Positions 11,958 to 21,431 of a stretch of 64,000 nt of DNA are shown here, piece by piece (positions within the stretch are counted from its first letter, which is position 1; every line of letters starts with the position of its first letter). Made by a program: the position numbers and the translations under genes. Below the pieces are notes generated by a model. The model made no database searches. It was not told the DNA's origin and was given only the letters and a program-made list of their open reading frames with translations. The stretch covers positions 11,842,001 to 11,906,000 of the forward strand of contig JBHGNT010000011.1 of the NCBI GenBank assembly GCA_043228905.1, in the 5' to 3' direction. The DNA comes from Azolla caroliniana. Taxonomy: Eukaryota > Polypodiophyta.

Positions 11958-12340
11958 AGCCTGGCCGGACTAGCCTCAACACAGGTGTCTATCCGACACT
12001 TCTCCAAAGGGGTGGTAAGGATTGGATACTAGGTTACACGCGTAAGATGATTACAATTAAGCACAGACGGTAAACAATACGAAGATACAGATAAACACAC
12101 AATAATTACTTTTGTATTACTTCCGTCCCACCCTTTACAATTCATCGGATCCTTTTATAGGCATCCGACAAGGTTACAATCGGTGCGCTTAGGCAACCGA
12201 CATCCGAATCGGTCCGGATCCGGATCGGTACAACTGTACCGGATCCGTTCCTCCGAATAATAATTCTACTATTATTTACTTCCTATTATCCGATCCGACT
12301 CCGCCTTCCCACTTGTCCTTGCTCTTCTGACCGGCCAACA
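11958..12340 (-). repeat. Element C 3' LTR
   Basis: It starts TGTTGGCCGGTCAG at 12340 and ends CCGGCCAGGC at 11959. It carries the TATA box as CCTATAAAAGGATCC on the minus strand (about 12147-12161) and a cluster of GGATCCGGATC-type motifs at about 12215-12250. Just upstream, GGGCGTGCCATG is shared with element A, but it is not a normal polypurine tract. The nearest purine-rich run is about 40-60 bp further up, so the true LTR edge may be slightly larger than the part shared with the right-hand LTR. Confidence 0.8.
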
Positions 12341-12390
12341 CATGGCACGCCCGTGGGAAAGTGCCTTGCACTTTGAATCCACTCCCGGCC

Positions 12391-13185
12391 TCATTCTTCC
12401 TCCAAAATATCGAGCACACTCTGCTCGATGGTGTCAAGTGGTGCTTCTTCCTCCTGTTCCTTGCCTGCCTGGTCTCCGACCTCCGGTTGGGTTGGCTGTT
12501 CCGTAAAAATTTGCTGCTCCGGCTCTGCTTGATTCTGTGGTGCCGGTGCTTCCTCGCCGCTTCGTCCGGGTTCTTCCTGTTCTCCCTCTGTTCCAGGCTC
12601 TGTTCTGTTACCAGTGTCACTTTCTCCGGTCTCGACTGGTCGGCTCGGTACGCCTTCTTCCTCTGCTCTGGTGTCTTCCGGTCTCAGCTCTTCTTCTTCT
12701 CCGGCATCGGTCTGCTCCTGCTCTTCTTCTTCTCCTTCGAACGGAAGTTCTTCTTTGGGTATTCATCGTCGGGTTGTTCGGTGTCGGTTGGTTCAACTTC
12801 AGCCGGTCGCTCTCCCTCACTTATAGTGATTGGCGTCGTTCTTTCCTTGGCTTCCTGTCGTACCCGGTCCTGCTCGTATTTCTCCAACTCCAACTGAGTT
12901 GCGAGCTGCCCGTCATCCAACCTCTCTACCAACCCTCGGATTTCTTTGAGATGTTCTTCCGCTAAAGCGTAGAAATCCTCCGACAATTCTTCCCGAATGG
13001 CGACGATACTTTATTCATCCATCTTGTAGAACTTGTCACCGGTCTTCCTCCGATTCTCGGCATCCGCTCGGAGTGTCTGCAGCTCGGCTGCCTGTTGTGA
13101 CCACTCCTTCCATAGCTTTTCCGTACTTTCGTTGATGCTTGCCTGAGCTCGGGTACTCCAACCTGACATGATGAGCTTGATCCGG
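12391..13185 (-). pseudogene. Element C extra ORF, C-terminal part
   Basis: This continues the coiled-coil ORF beyond element E. Segments in order are KLWKEWSQQAAELQTLRADA, AENRRKTGDKFYKMDE, a stop near 13011, EDFYALAEEHLKEIRGLVER, an acidic Glu/Gln/Pro-rich tail, and SVLDILEEE before the TGA at 12391. Element A has the matching blocks (WLRQAAELKVLRADAENRKK and SILDILDEV). A one-base loss near 12750 shifts the acidic tail to another frame. Function unknown. Confidence 0.6.
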
Positions 13186-13903
13186 TGTCGGGGTTTTTTA
13201 CGCCCTTGCGTGTAGAAAGGAGGAGGGACCACGGGGGTCTCGAACCGAAGAGCAAGAGAGAGAGGAGTAAGAGAGAGAGACCCGATTACACAGGACCGAA
13301 GATCCGATTGCGCAGAACCGACGATTGCACAGGGACACGGCCCAACAAACAGAGATCACAAATAAACGCCGACGCAGATGGACGCAACAACGAGAGATAT
13401 GTACTTATGAATGCAAGAAAATAACAGACTAAAGTATTACAACCCACGGTGGGGCACAAAATAGATACTAACGGAAACGAACAGGGCGGCGGACAGCTGC
13501 CGACCCCTGTATGTCGCGACGCACAGAAAGGGAAAACAGGTCGGAGGTGCTGCAGGACGCACTCGGGGCGTTCCACGGAACAGCGCAAGCCTCCTCGAAA
13601 CCTGCACAGGTACGCGATGGAGCAGAAGACAGAGAGAGCAGGAGTGAGAGAGAAGCTCCGAAATCGGTTCGGCAGCACTTTGTCCTCTCCGCGGGAGATG
13701 TCCGACTTCTATTCTTCCTCTTCCTTTTATAGCCCGTCAAGAGGCCGTTTGGCATTAACTGCATACCCACCGAATCTGCCCACCTAGGATCCTCGTATGT
13801 ACCTACTTCGTCCTTAGGTACTTCTTGGCGCGAGTGTGTGTGTAGAGCCGTTTCCCACGCCTTGTTCCTCCGATTCCTCTTGTGGGCGGTTTTCTTCACG
13901 ACA
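13186..13903 (-). repeat. Element E 3' LTR
   Basis: 718 bp; TGTCGTGAAG at its 5' end on the minus strand and ACCCCGACA at its 3' end. A TATA-like CTATAAAAGGAAG lies on the minus strand at about 13722-13734, where transcription should start. It is identical in length to the other LTR. Confidence 0.93.
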
Positions 13904-13914
13904 TCCGCCCCCAC
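13904..13914 (-). promoter_or_regulatory. Element E polypurine tract
   Basis: GTGGGGGCGGA on the minus strand sits directly against the start of the 3' LTR, where plus-strand DNA synthesis is primed. Confidence 0.8.
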
Positions 13915-13975
13915 CTAACCGCGCATCCGCCGGCATGCGCCAAATTGAGTTGGCACGGAGAAAACCGGCCCGCCT

Positions 13976-16900
13976 TTACTCTTCGCCTGCCGGCCCTTCC
14001 TCGGCCTCGGATCGGTCGTCGCTGCTATCCAGGAGAATCGGGTCAGGTTCGTCGTCGTGCCGCTTCTTGAAAGCTTTGATCCTCTTCCCGGCCACGGGTA
14101 TCGCTATTCTCGTTCCGTCGAGTTCCGCCAGATGATACGTCCCGTTGTCGTTGGCGCTCTGTACCGTGTACGGCCCGAACCATCTCCGTGCGAACTTCCG
14201 CGTTGCTCGGTGCTGGTTGTCGAGGCTGCTGTCGTAGACGAGCACCCAGTCACCTTCGTCGATTTTCTTCGGTCGTAGCCGGTGCGTTCGGTCGAACCGG
14301 GCTTTGTTCTTTGTCCTCGCCACCCGGAGCTTCTCCGTAGCCAGTGCCACGTCCTCCGGTCTCCGCTCGAGCTGTCGTATACGTGCGGCCAACAACTCCT
14401 CCCGGCTCATCTCGTCCCTCCAGTCGACCGTTGCCCACGAGGAGATCGTCCGTTCAATCGGCATGATCGGCTTCTGGCCGAACATGAGCTCCGTCGGCAT
14501 GTACCCGGTTACCGAACTGTGCGTGGTCCGGTCTGCCCACAAAGCATAAGGTAGCAACCGCGGCCAGTTACCGACTCGGCCCCCGCATGCCCGAATCAAC
14601 GCCTTGACGATCGGTCCGTGTCCGCGCTCCACCTTACCATTCGCCTCCGGATTGTACGCAGTGGTGAGCGAGAGCTTGACTCCAAGCCGGTCGAACAGCT
14701 CCGCGGCCTCTTCGGCGTCCAACTCCCCTCGGTCAGCCACGATCTTCCCGACGCACCCGTACCGGCATATCACGTCCTCGACTAGGAACCGACACACGGC
14801 CGCGGTCGTCTTGTTCTGAAGGGCTCGGCCTTCCACCTGGTTCGTCAGGTCTTCCCGCGCTAGGACCAGATACCGCATCTGTCCTACCCCCATCGGCATC
14901 GTCACCAGATCTACCATCCATTTGAAGTGGATAGTCGGAGGGTACGTAGGGTGAAGCCCGTCCCGGTGTCGGACTATCGAGTGCATCTGACAACTCTCGC
15001 AAGTTGACACGAACCGATGCACGTCCCGGTACAATCCCGGCCACCAGTACTTCCCCTTCAGCTTCTCAAACGTCGCCCACGTTCCACGGTGTCCAGCCCA
15101 AGGGCTGTCGTGGTAGGCCGCCAGTAGCTCCTCCTGTTCTTCCTTCATCGCCACCACCCGGAGCGGGACGCCGTTCCTCTTCTTCGGGTGCTTCCACAAA
15201 TGCCCATCTCGGAGAAGGAATCGATATGCTTTCTTCCGGATCCGGTTGGCCTCGTCCTTCGTCAATGACGCATCGGGCGTCATTGTCTTCAAAAACCCGC
15301 CGATCTGCAGCCACTCCCCGTCGTACTTGCTCGCGTCGAACTCGTTAAGCGCCGGAGTGCTCATCCCGTCGGTCGTTATGTATGCCGCCTCGAAGAAATC
15401 CACGCCGACTTCTTCGTCTTCCGAAACCATGCCGCCCTCGTCGTCGAACCTCGCCCTCGAAAGCATGTCGGCCATGGCGTTGTCTTTCCCGGAAATGTGT
15501 CGTATTTCCGGGTCCAGGGACTTGATGTACGCTACCCACCTGAGCATCGCCAGGTCCGGAGTCGCGCATCCGGAAACCATGCCGAGAATCGGCAGGCAAT
15601 CCGTCTCGATGATCACTTCCGTCCCTATCAGGTAGTCTTTGTCGGCCTTAGCCGCCGAAACAATACCCCAGAGTTCGCGTTTAACCTGGGCGTATCCTCG
15701 CTGCCGTTCACTGAGGACTTTCGCGCCGAATCGGATCGGAAACCGATTGCCGTCCTCGTCTTCCTGGTTCACGACCCATCCGATCCCGGTCGGACTGGTA
15801 TCCACCGTTATGAATACCGGGGTACCCTTCCCGTATACCGCCTTCCGGAGTGCCGGTGCCGCTGCAAGGGCCTCTTTCAGCTTCCGGACCGATTCCGCGT
15901 GCTCGTCTAGCCATTCGAACCTTCGCCCCTTTTTCAGCAACCCGTACAGTGGCTCCGCGACGTGTGCGTAATGCGGGATCCATATGTGATAGAACGCGCA
16001 TGCCCCCAGGAATCTCCGTACTTCCGTGACCGAGCTGCAGTCGGGCTTCATCGCGGAGATGGCTTCTACCTTTGCCGGAGACGGTTTCCGGCCATATGGT
16101 CCGCACAGGTGTCCGACCACCATGATCTCTGACTGCCCGAAGGCCGACTTCTCCCCGGAGAAGGTGAGTCTCGCATCCTCTAGCCTTTGCAGTACCTTCT
16201 CGCAGTCGTCGATGTGCGTCGCCACGAATCGCCGGCATCCGTCCGGCCCGATCGTCTCGTCCTTTTCTTCCACCGGGCATCCCTTGATCGGGATGTCGTC
16301 CAGAAATGGCATGGTGATGTCCGGGATGCAGTCCCTCAGAACCTTGTTCATCGCATTCACCATGTGGGCCACCGAGTTGGTCCCTCCTTGCGGCAGTGTA
16401 CACATCCGAACTAGGCCGAGGGGAGTTCGCATCGTCGTAATGTCTCTGCTCTCCACGGCAAGCTGGAACTGGTCGTACCCTGAGTATAGATCCCCGACCG
16501 AGTAAATTGACCTTCCGGCGAAGGCCTCCGCGAACTCGTCTATGGTCGGCCCGATCCCTGCGTTCCGAATGGTCACTCGATTGACCGGCTGCAGGTCCTG
16601 GATGAAGCGCAACGAACCGTTTTTCTTCGGTACGGTAAACCATCGATTCGAATATGGGGCGCTCGACGGCTCGAGAATTCCCATATCAACTTTCTGCCTC
16701 AGCAGCTCCATCAACTTCGGGATGTGAGCTCTCGGAACCGGGATTGGCTTGAGATTCCATGGTACATGCGGTACCGTGAAAATCACCATCGGCTCCACGA
16801 TCGTCGGGTCAACGCACCCGATTTCCTCCGGCGAGAATGCGAAGGCTTTCCCGTGCCTTCCGAGCATTCTCCGAAACCGGTCTTCCTCCGCCGGCAGTAG

Positions 16901-17467
16901 GAACCCGCCCCCACCGATTTTGAGCTCTCGGAGCGTCTCGTCGGTGAAGGTGTGCCCTATGCAGGCCGGATCTCGTAGACTAGGGTCCGATGCAACCCCT
17001 TTGATTCTCGACGCGTTGTCCTCCGGTAAGGGTGCCGCGACTGGCCTTACCTTCCGGTCCACAGTCTTGTACTTGGCGCTTACGTGGGCCGTCCGAACTG
17101 ACCCGAGCCCTCGACCGAAGTCCGCGATGACTTCGTACATCTCCTCGGAACACACCGGTATCGTCCGGTCTTCGTTAAGGCCTTCTTCGACTACCTTTCC
17201 CAGCATTCCCAAGGTGTCGTCGAATGAGACCGCCTCCACGGCTCCGTTGATTTCCTCGTCAGGGCCGAGAACTCCGCACGCTCGAAGTCTCCCCTCCGCC
17301 TTTGTCTTCTCTCGGCCGCCGATGCCGACTATCGTACACGCTCCGCTGTCGGAGAACAAAAATTCCCTACCTATGGTACAAGGTTTCTTCGGTTTTATCG
17401 TACAGGTGTGGGGTTTTCCCGGGGTGTCCGGACTGTCGCGGCCCCACGCCTTGGCAGCCCTCTCTAA
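13976..17467 (-). CDS. Element E Pol: reverse transcriptase-RNase H-integrase
   Basis: The frame opens at the gag-pro stop codon and runs 1163 codons. Numbering below starts at the Met-like position 17359 (a TTG codon; there is no ATG near the start, so entry by frameshift is likely). RT spans about 200-400, with VGDLYSGYDQFQL and the active site FLDD (352-355). RNase H spans about 510-640, with FITVD, KRELWG, IIETD and NAMAD. Integrase has the zinc residues H750, H757, C787 and C790, the catalytic triad D817, D876 and E911 with normal spacing, and a GPY/F module (FGPYTV, 1061-1066). No chromodomain is present; the end is acidic. All catalytic residues are in place, so the enzyme is probably functional. 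Confidence 0.93.
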   Translation of the reverse strand, partial: LERAAKAWGRDSPDTPGKPHTCTIKPKKPCTIGREFLFSDSGACTIVGIGGREKTKAEGRLRACGVLGPDEEINGAVEAVSFDDTLGMLGKVVEEGLNEDRTIPVCSEEMYEVIADFGRGLGSVRTAHVSAKYKTVDRKVRPVAAPLPEDNASRIKGVASDPSLRDPACIGHTFTDETLRELKIGGGGFLLPAEEDRFRRMLGRHGKAFAFSPEEIGCVDPTIVEPMVIFTVPHVPWNLKPIPVPRAHIPKLMELLRQKVDMGILEPSSAPYSNRWFTVPKKNGSLRFIQDLQPVNRVTIRNAGIGPTIDEFAEAFAGRSIYSVGDLYSGYDQFQLAVESRDITTMRTPLGLVRMCTLPQGGTNSVAHMVNAMNKVLRDCIPDITMPFLDDIPIKGCPVEEKDETIGPDGCRRFVATHIDDCEKVLQRLEDARLTFSGEKSAFGQSEIMVVGHLCGPYGRKPSPAKVEAISAMKPDCSSVTEVRRFLGACAFYHIWIPHYAHVAEPLYGLLKKGRRFEWLDEHAESVRKLKEALAAAPALRKAVYGKGTPVFITVDTSPTGIGWVVNQEDEDGNRFPIRFGAKVLSERQRGYAQVKRELWGIVSAAKADKDYLIGTEVIIETDCLPILGMVSGCATPDLAMLRWVAYIKSLDPEIRHISGKDNAMADMLSRARFDDEGGMVSEDEEVGVDFFEAAYITTDGMSTPALNEFDASKYDGEWLQIGGFLKTMTPDASLTKDEANRIRKKAYRFLLRDGHLWKHPKKRNGVPLRVVAMKEEQEELLAAYHDSPWAGHRGTWATFEKLKGKYWWPGLYRDVHRFVSTCESCQMHSIVRHRDGLHPTYPPTIHFKWMVDLVTMPMGVGQMRYLVLAREDLTNQVEGRALQNKTTAAVCRFLVEDVICRYGCVGKIVADRGELDAEEAAELFDRLGVKLSLTTAYNPEANGKVERGHGPIVKALIRACGGRVGNWPRLLPYALWADRTTHSSVTGYMPTELMFGQKPIMPIERTISSWATVDWRDEMSREELLAARIRQLERRPEDVALATEKLRVARTKNKARFDRTHRLRPKKIDEGDWVLVYDSSLDNQHRATRKFARRWFGPYTVQSANDNGTYHLAELDGTRIAIPVAGKRIKAFKKRHDDEPDPILLDSSDDRSEAEEGPAGEE

Positions 17468-17471
17468 AAAT
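17464..17471 (-). promoter_or_regulatory. Element E putative -1 ribosomal frameshift site
   Basis: The minus strand reads GAG GAT TTT TAG at the end of gag-pro. The T5 run lets a tRNA on TTT slip back one base and re-pair. The next codon is then TTA, and the frame continues open into Pol (LERAAKAWGRD...). The pol frame has a TAA just upstream of the run, so this is the only short window for the switch. No downstream pseudoknot was checked. Confidence 0.6.
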
Positions 17472-18636
17472 CCTCTCGGTTATCGGAACCGAGGGAGTCG
17501 CGGTTACGCTCGTGGTTCGGCCTAACCGTCAAAAACTGGACCGAATGGCGCCCGTCCTGGCTCTTGACCCGCGCATAGGCCGAACCGTTGTCCAGCACCT
17601 TGGTCTCCATTCGAGCCGCCGTGATGTACGGCTCTCCCAGTATGACGGGGTGCGATGACGACTCCTGCACGAAGAAGTGCTGGTCTATCTCGACATCGCC
17701 GATCTTGACCCGTACATTCGGGCAGGCCCCGTGAAGTTCCTCGGTGGCGCGCGTCGCCGCCCTTATCTTCCACCCGTGCTTGGTGTTGATCGGCCATTTG
17801 CCCTTCTTATAGAAGTCCATGGACATCAGGTTGATTTCCGATCCGTGGTCCACCAAAGCTACTACCGGTTCCTGGACATCGCCGATCTTAACCGGGGTTT
17901 CCGTGGTCGCTCGGGCCCAGTGTGGCCGCGAATAGTGGCTCTCCGCCCACTCGTCTTTCAGCGCCATGTCGTCCAGGTGCGTCGTCCGCACCTCTACCGG
18001 TCTTTCCGGTTCTGTCTCCGTTGACAGCCTCTTCCGTTTCACCAAGTCCACGATGGAGTCGTGGAACTCCTTCTTGGCGATTCCCAGCACCTCCCGTAGC
18101 GACAACTCCACCTTGCTGTCGAGGATCCGTTCCTCCAGGACCTTTCGTAAGTCCGTGGTTCTTTCTATCTCCGTCCCCAGACGGTACCCGCCCTTCTGGG
18201 GTTTATCTTGCGTACCGGCCCCGCCGGCTTCGTCCCGTCGTGGCCCGGACCGGGTCTCGTATCGTTGTGAGGGCCCGGTCGTCCCGGGTTTCCCCACCCG
18301 CTTCTCTTCTACCAGAGCCTCGTAGTTCCGGCAAGCGGCTTCCACGAAGCCCGTCTTTTCCTCGACCGGGTCGCTCCACCCGGTCATCTCCCGTACCCGT
18401 TTCTCCGCACGGTCCGATTCCTCCCTTTTAAGCCCTGCACCGGCAAGGCCTTCCAGCATCGTCGGCCAGAATCCGGCTTTGCTTTCCTTTCGGGCCTCGC
18501 CGCCCCCGACTCGAATACCGGCCGACGCCGAGTAGTGGACGGTTTCCGCATGTCGGGCCGCCGCCTCTTCCACGTCGGGTTCACCAAGATGTCGGGGTTT
18601 TTTACGCCCTTGCGTGTAGAAAGGAGGAGGGACCAC
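17464..18636 (-). CDS. Element E Gag-remnant and aspartic protease frame
   Basis: The frame is open from inside the 5' LTR (a GTG at 18636) to the TAG at 17464. There is no in-frame ATG until about residue 60 (PTMLEGLAG), so the true start is uncertain. The first 240 or so residues are charged and low in recognisable structure: no capsid domain and no zinc knuckle. Then comes a retropepsin with VVALVDHGSEINLMS, where His replaces the usual Ser/Thr after the catalytic Asp, and the blocks HPVILGEPYI and SVQFLTVRPNHERNRD. Resemblance to basidiomycete Ty3 proteases is strong by recall. Gag looks shortened, so particles may need Gag from another copy. Confidence 0.75.
   Translation of the reverse strand: MVPPPFYTQGRKKPRHLGEPDVEEAAARHAETVHYSASAGIRVGGGEARKESKAGFWPTMLEGLAGAGLKREESDRAEKRVREMTGWSDPVEEKTGFVEAACRNYEALVEEKRVGKPGTTGPSQRYETRSGPRRDEAGGAGTQDKPQKGGYRLGTEIERTTDLRKVLEERILDSKVELSLREVLGIAKKEFHDSIVDLVKRKRLSTETEPERPVEVRTTHLDDMALKDEWAESHYSRPHWARATTETPVKIGDVQEPVVALVDHGSEINLMSMDFYKKGKWPINTKHGWKIRAATRATEELHGACPNVRVKIGDVEIDQHFFVQESSSHPVILGEPYITAARMETKVLDNGSAYARVKSQDGRHSVQFLTVRPNHERNRDSLGSDNREDF
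18571..18586 (-). other. Element E primer-binding site
   Basis: TGGTGAACCCGACGTG on the minus strand begins three bases after the 5' LTR. It starts with TGG, complementary to a tRNA CCA end. The tRNA species was not identified. Confidence 0.55.
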
Positions 18637-19307
18637 GGGGGTCTCGAACCGAAGAGCAAGAGAGAGAGGAGTAAGAGAGAGAGACCCGATTACACAGGAC
18701 CGAAGATCCGATTGCGCAGAACCGACGATTGCACAGGGACACGGCCCAACAAACAGAGATCACAAATAAACGCCGACGCAGATGGACGCAACAACGAGAG
18801 ATATGTACTTATGAATGCAAGAAAATAACAGACTAAAGTATTACAACCCACGGTGGGGCACAAAATAGATACTAACGGAAACGAACAGGGCGGCGGACAG
18901 CTGCCGACCCCTGTATGTCGCGACGCACAGAAAGGGAAAACAGGTCGGAGGTGCTGCAGGACGCACTCGGGGCGTTCCACGGAACAGCGCAAGCCTCCTC
19001 GAAACCTGCACAGGTACGCGATGGAGCAGAAGACAGAGAGAGCAGGAGTGAGAGAGAAGCTCCGAAATCGGTTCGGCAGCACTTTGTCCTCTCCGCGGGA
19101 GATGTCCGACTTCTATTCTTCCTCTTCCTTTTATAGCCCGTCAAGAGGCCGTTTGGCATTAACTGCATACCCACCGAATCTGCCCACCTAGGATCCTCGT
19201 ATGTACCTACTTCGTCCTTAGGTACTTCTTGGCGCGCGTGTGTGTGTAGAGCCGTTTCCCACGCCTTGTTCCTCCGATTCCTCTTGTGGGCGGTTTTCTT
19301 CACGACA
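18590..19307 (-). repeat. Element E 5' LTR
   Basis: 718 bp, bounded by TGTCG/CGACA and flanked at 19308 by CCGG, the target duplication. It is the same as the other LTR except for one base in the GT-rich tract (about 19237). Confidence 0.93.
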
Positions 19308-19311
19308 CCGG

Positions 19312-21431
19312 TCCACCCCCGCCTTAGCATGCGCATAAACTTCTTGCTTTTCCTTCCTTGCCTGTTTTATAATGTCGGCCATTATCTGAGCCTGGGCCTC
19401 GTAATCCGCTTTCTGCTTTTCATAGGTACTTTGCAGTTTGCTGATCGTGAAGGTAGATCTTTCCTTTTCTTCATTCCTGATCTTGGTCAGATCCAGCTTT
19501 TCCCGCCTTAGCACCTCTAATTCCTTCCTTCTCTCCGTCGCTTGGGTTATTTCCGCAGACAATGCTTCCTTTTTGGCACTGACCTCATCCATTGCCTTAG
19601 CCAGGTCTAATCGGGTCTCTTTGAGCTGTTCTTTCAGCTTCTCTATTTGCCGGTCGTAGTCTGCTGCCCGTTTCTTGTTGTCCGACTTGGCCTGCTTGTG
19701 ATCTCGGTAGAGACGGTCGAAGTCCTCCGTCTTCTGCTTGGGGCGTCGGTTTGCCTGAGCTCTTAACCGGTCGTCCTGGTCCTTCTGTTGTCGGAGTTCT
19801 TCCTGCAGTCGTTCTATCTCCTGCTCGGCATGTCAACGCAGTCGGTCCTTCTCCTTTTGCAGCTTCTCTTTTTCTTCTTGCAGTCGGTCATTAGTGGCTC
19901 GGCCTTTCCGGAGGCCTTCTTCCATTTTTCGTCTGTCGTCCTCCACCACTTTCCGTTGCTCCCTTTCTTTTTCCCTTAATGCCTCCTGAGCTTTTAACTC
20001 CTCTCGCAAGGTTTCTATTATTTTTTCGGTCTCAGGGCCGGTTTGCAAGGCTACCGGTTCTGGTTCTGGTTCTGGTTGCTTCCTTGTTGTCCCGACCGGC
20101 TCGGTGACAACTTGTGCTTGTTGAATTCCTTCCCTTGCCTGCAACAGCTCCCCTTGCATTTCCTCGATCTGTGTTCGGAGCGCGACCAACTCCTGAGTTG
20201 TTGTATGCGTCAGCTGTTGCCTACACGTTTCTTCTTCCTCTAACTGGTCCGCTACTCCCGATAACTGCTCCGAAAGCCATCTCAACCATTGTGGCTTTGT
20301 GCTTCCTGTGTCGGGGTGGCCTTGCTCACTTCTACTCCTTAACTCAGGCTGTTTTTCCGGCCTTTTCTCTGGCTCCGGCGCTTGTTCATTCTTCTTCTCT
20401 GGGATGACCGGTTCTCTGAAGTCCGGCCCAACCGGTGTCGGTGCTGCTTCCCTCGGTACGGGTTCCGGTACTGCTTCCGCCTCGGCTACTGGAGGTGGTC
20501 CTTGCGCCCTCTGCTGAGTTTTGTCAACTGGTGGAGCCGGTCCTTTCGCCCGTCTCTCCCGACCTTGTCTTGCTGGGAGTCTTACCAGTGGTTCGGATGA
20601 GTCTTCTGTTTCAGCTTCCTCCTCCGGTGCGGCTACCAGACGGACCTTTTGTATAAAGACCTCTGGTTCCGGTTCCGGCCGTCGCAGCGTTATATTGATT
20701 AGTTTGAGCGCTACCGGTTCCTCCTCGGCCGATTTCCCTTTGCCTTTTCCTGCCGGTTTTGCCTTTGTTGCCGGTTCCTGTTGCTGTCGGGATGGTCCTT
20801 CCCCCCGCTGTTTTGCTTCTTGCTGGGTCCATCCGGGGGTGTGTTTCTCCAGGATCTGTCGGCGCTTTGTGACCTTTTTCGGCGTCGTCTCCTGCCGACC
20901 TCTTTTCTTTTGTGTGATGGGGAGCATCGGTGGGACTAACACCGTTAGCCATTGTGCTATCCCGGCCCATGGCTTTTTTCCTTCCACAAGATTCTTGATG
21001 GCCTCCTTCAATCCTTCAGTTATGAAATGGAGCCAGTCTACTTGTAATCCTTTGTACGCTGCTATTAAGAACGCTGCCCGGTACCTGGCTATGGCCGGGG
21101 GACGAGGATTCACGAATCCGTATTCCATCATGGCGCGGGCCACTTCTCCGAACAACAGGTTCTCTCCGCCCTGTGTTCGGTACGCCTTGCTGCTGATAGA
21201 ATACTCACCGAAATATTCGAACAGGATTTCACTTGAAGGGTTTTCGATTGTTTGAAGCCCTCCTGCTTTTATCCCCGTGAGCGCCTGCACCGCTCCTTCC
21301 GTGATTTCTGATAAATCAATCGATGTTGCCGCCTGCTCTGGTTCTGCGTGTGGTGGAGCGTCGGCGATCCTCAGCAATCCTTTTAACCCGTTCTCCCTCA
21401 TCCATTGGCGTGCCTCCTCCGACAGTACCAT
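19312..21431 (-). pseudogene. Element C extra ORF, N-terminal domain and coiled coil
   Basis: I do not recognise this family. The chosen start is the ATG at 21431 (MVLSEEARQWM), where element A also has an ATG; the frame is open further up. Residues 1-150 form a globular domain with EYFGEYSISSKAYRTQGGEN and AFLIAAYKGLQVDWLHF. A Lys/Pro/Thr linker (HTPGWTQQEAK) and a low-complexity Glu/Pro region follow, then from about 20300 a long Leu/Glu/Gln/Lys coiled coil running to the E insertion. A TGA at 19833 (probably from CGA) breaks the frame; downstream it reads open again (MDEVSAKKEALSAEITQA). Conservation with A suggests it was once under selection. Confidence 0.7.

Larger units (their letters stand above)
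13186..19307 (-). mobile_element. Element E: young Ty3 retrotransposon with fungal-like pol, nested in element C
   Basis: Two 718-bp LTRs (13186-13903 and 18590-19307) begin and end with TGTCG...CGACA. I find a single difference between them (about 13833, GAGTG against GCGTG). The target duplication is CCGG (13182-13185 and 19308-19311). Internally there is a primer-binding site, a gag-protease frame, an uninterrupted pol frame and a polypurine tract. GC content is visibly higher than in surrounding elements. Protease and RT blocks resemble basidiomycete Ty3 elements from my knowledge of that family, so horizontal transfer is possible. It is the youngest insertion in the window. Confidence 0.93.

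Noticed and set aside
11958-12340. Normal 5-bp target duplication for element C
   Set aside because: Bases next to the two outer LTR edges (TGTGC side and AAAAG side) do not match; only the long 290-bp duplication is present.
12361-12897. 178-codon plus-strand open frame rich in Leu and Ser
   Set aside because: It is antisense to the acidic coiled-coil tail of the element C extra ORF; no domain is seen.
15708-16643. 311-codon minus-strand open frame inside element E
   Set aside because: It overlaps the intact pol frame, which has all RT and RNase H motifs; this one has none and reflects high GC.
20521-21255. 244-codon plus-strand open frame
   Set aside because: It is antisense to the conserved extra ORF of element C, which matches element A in the other direction.
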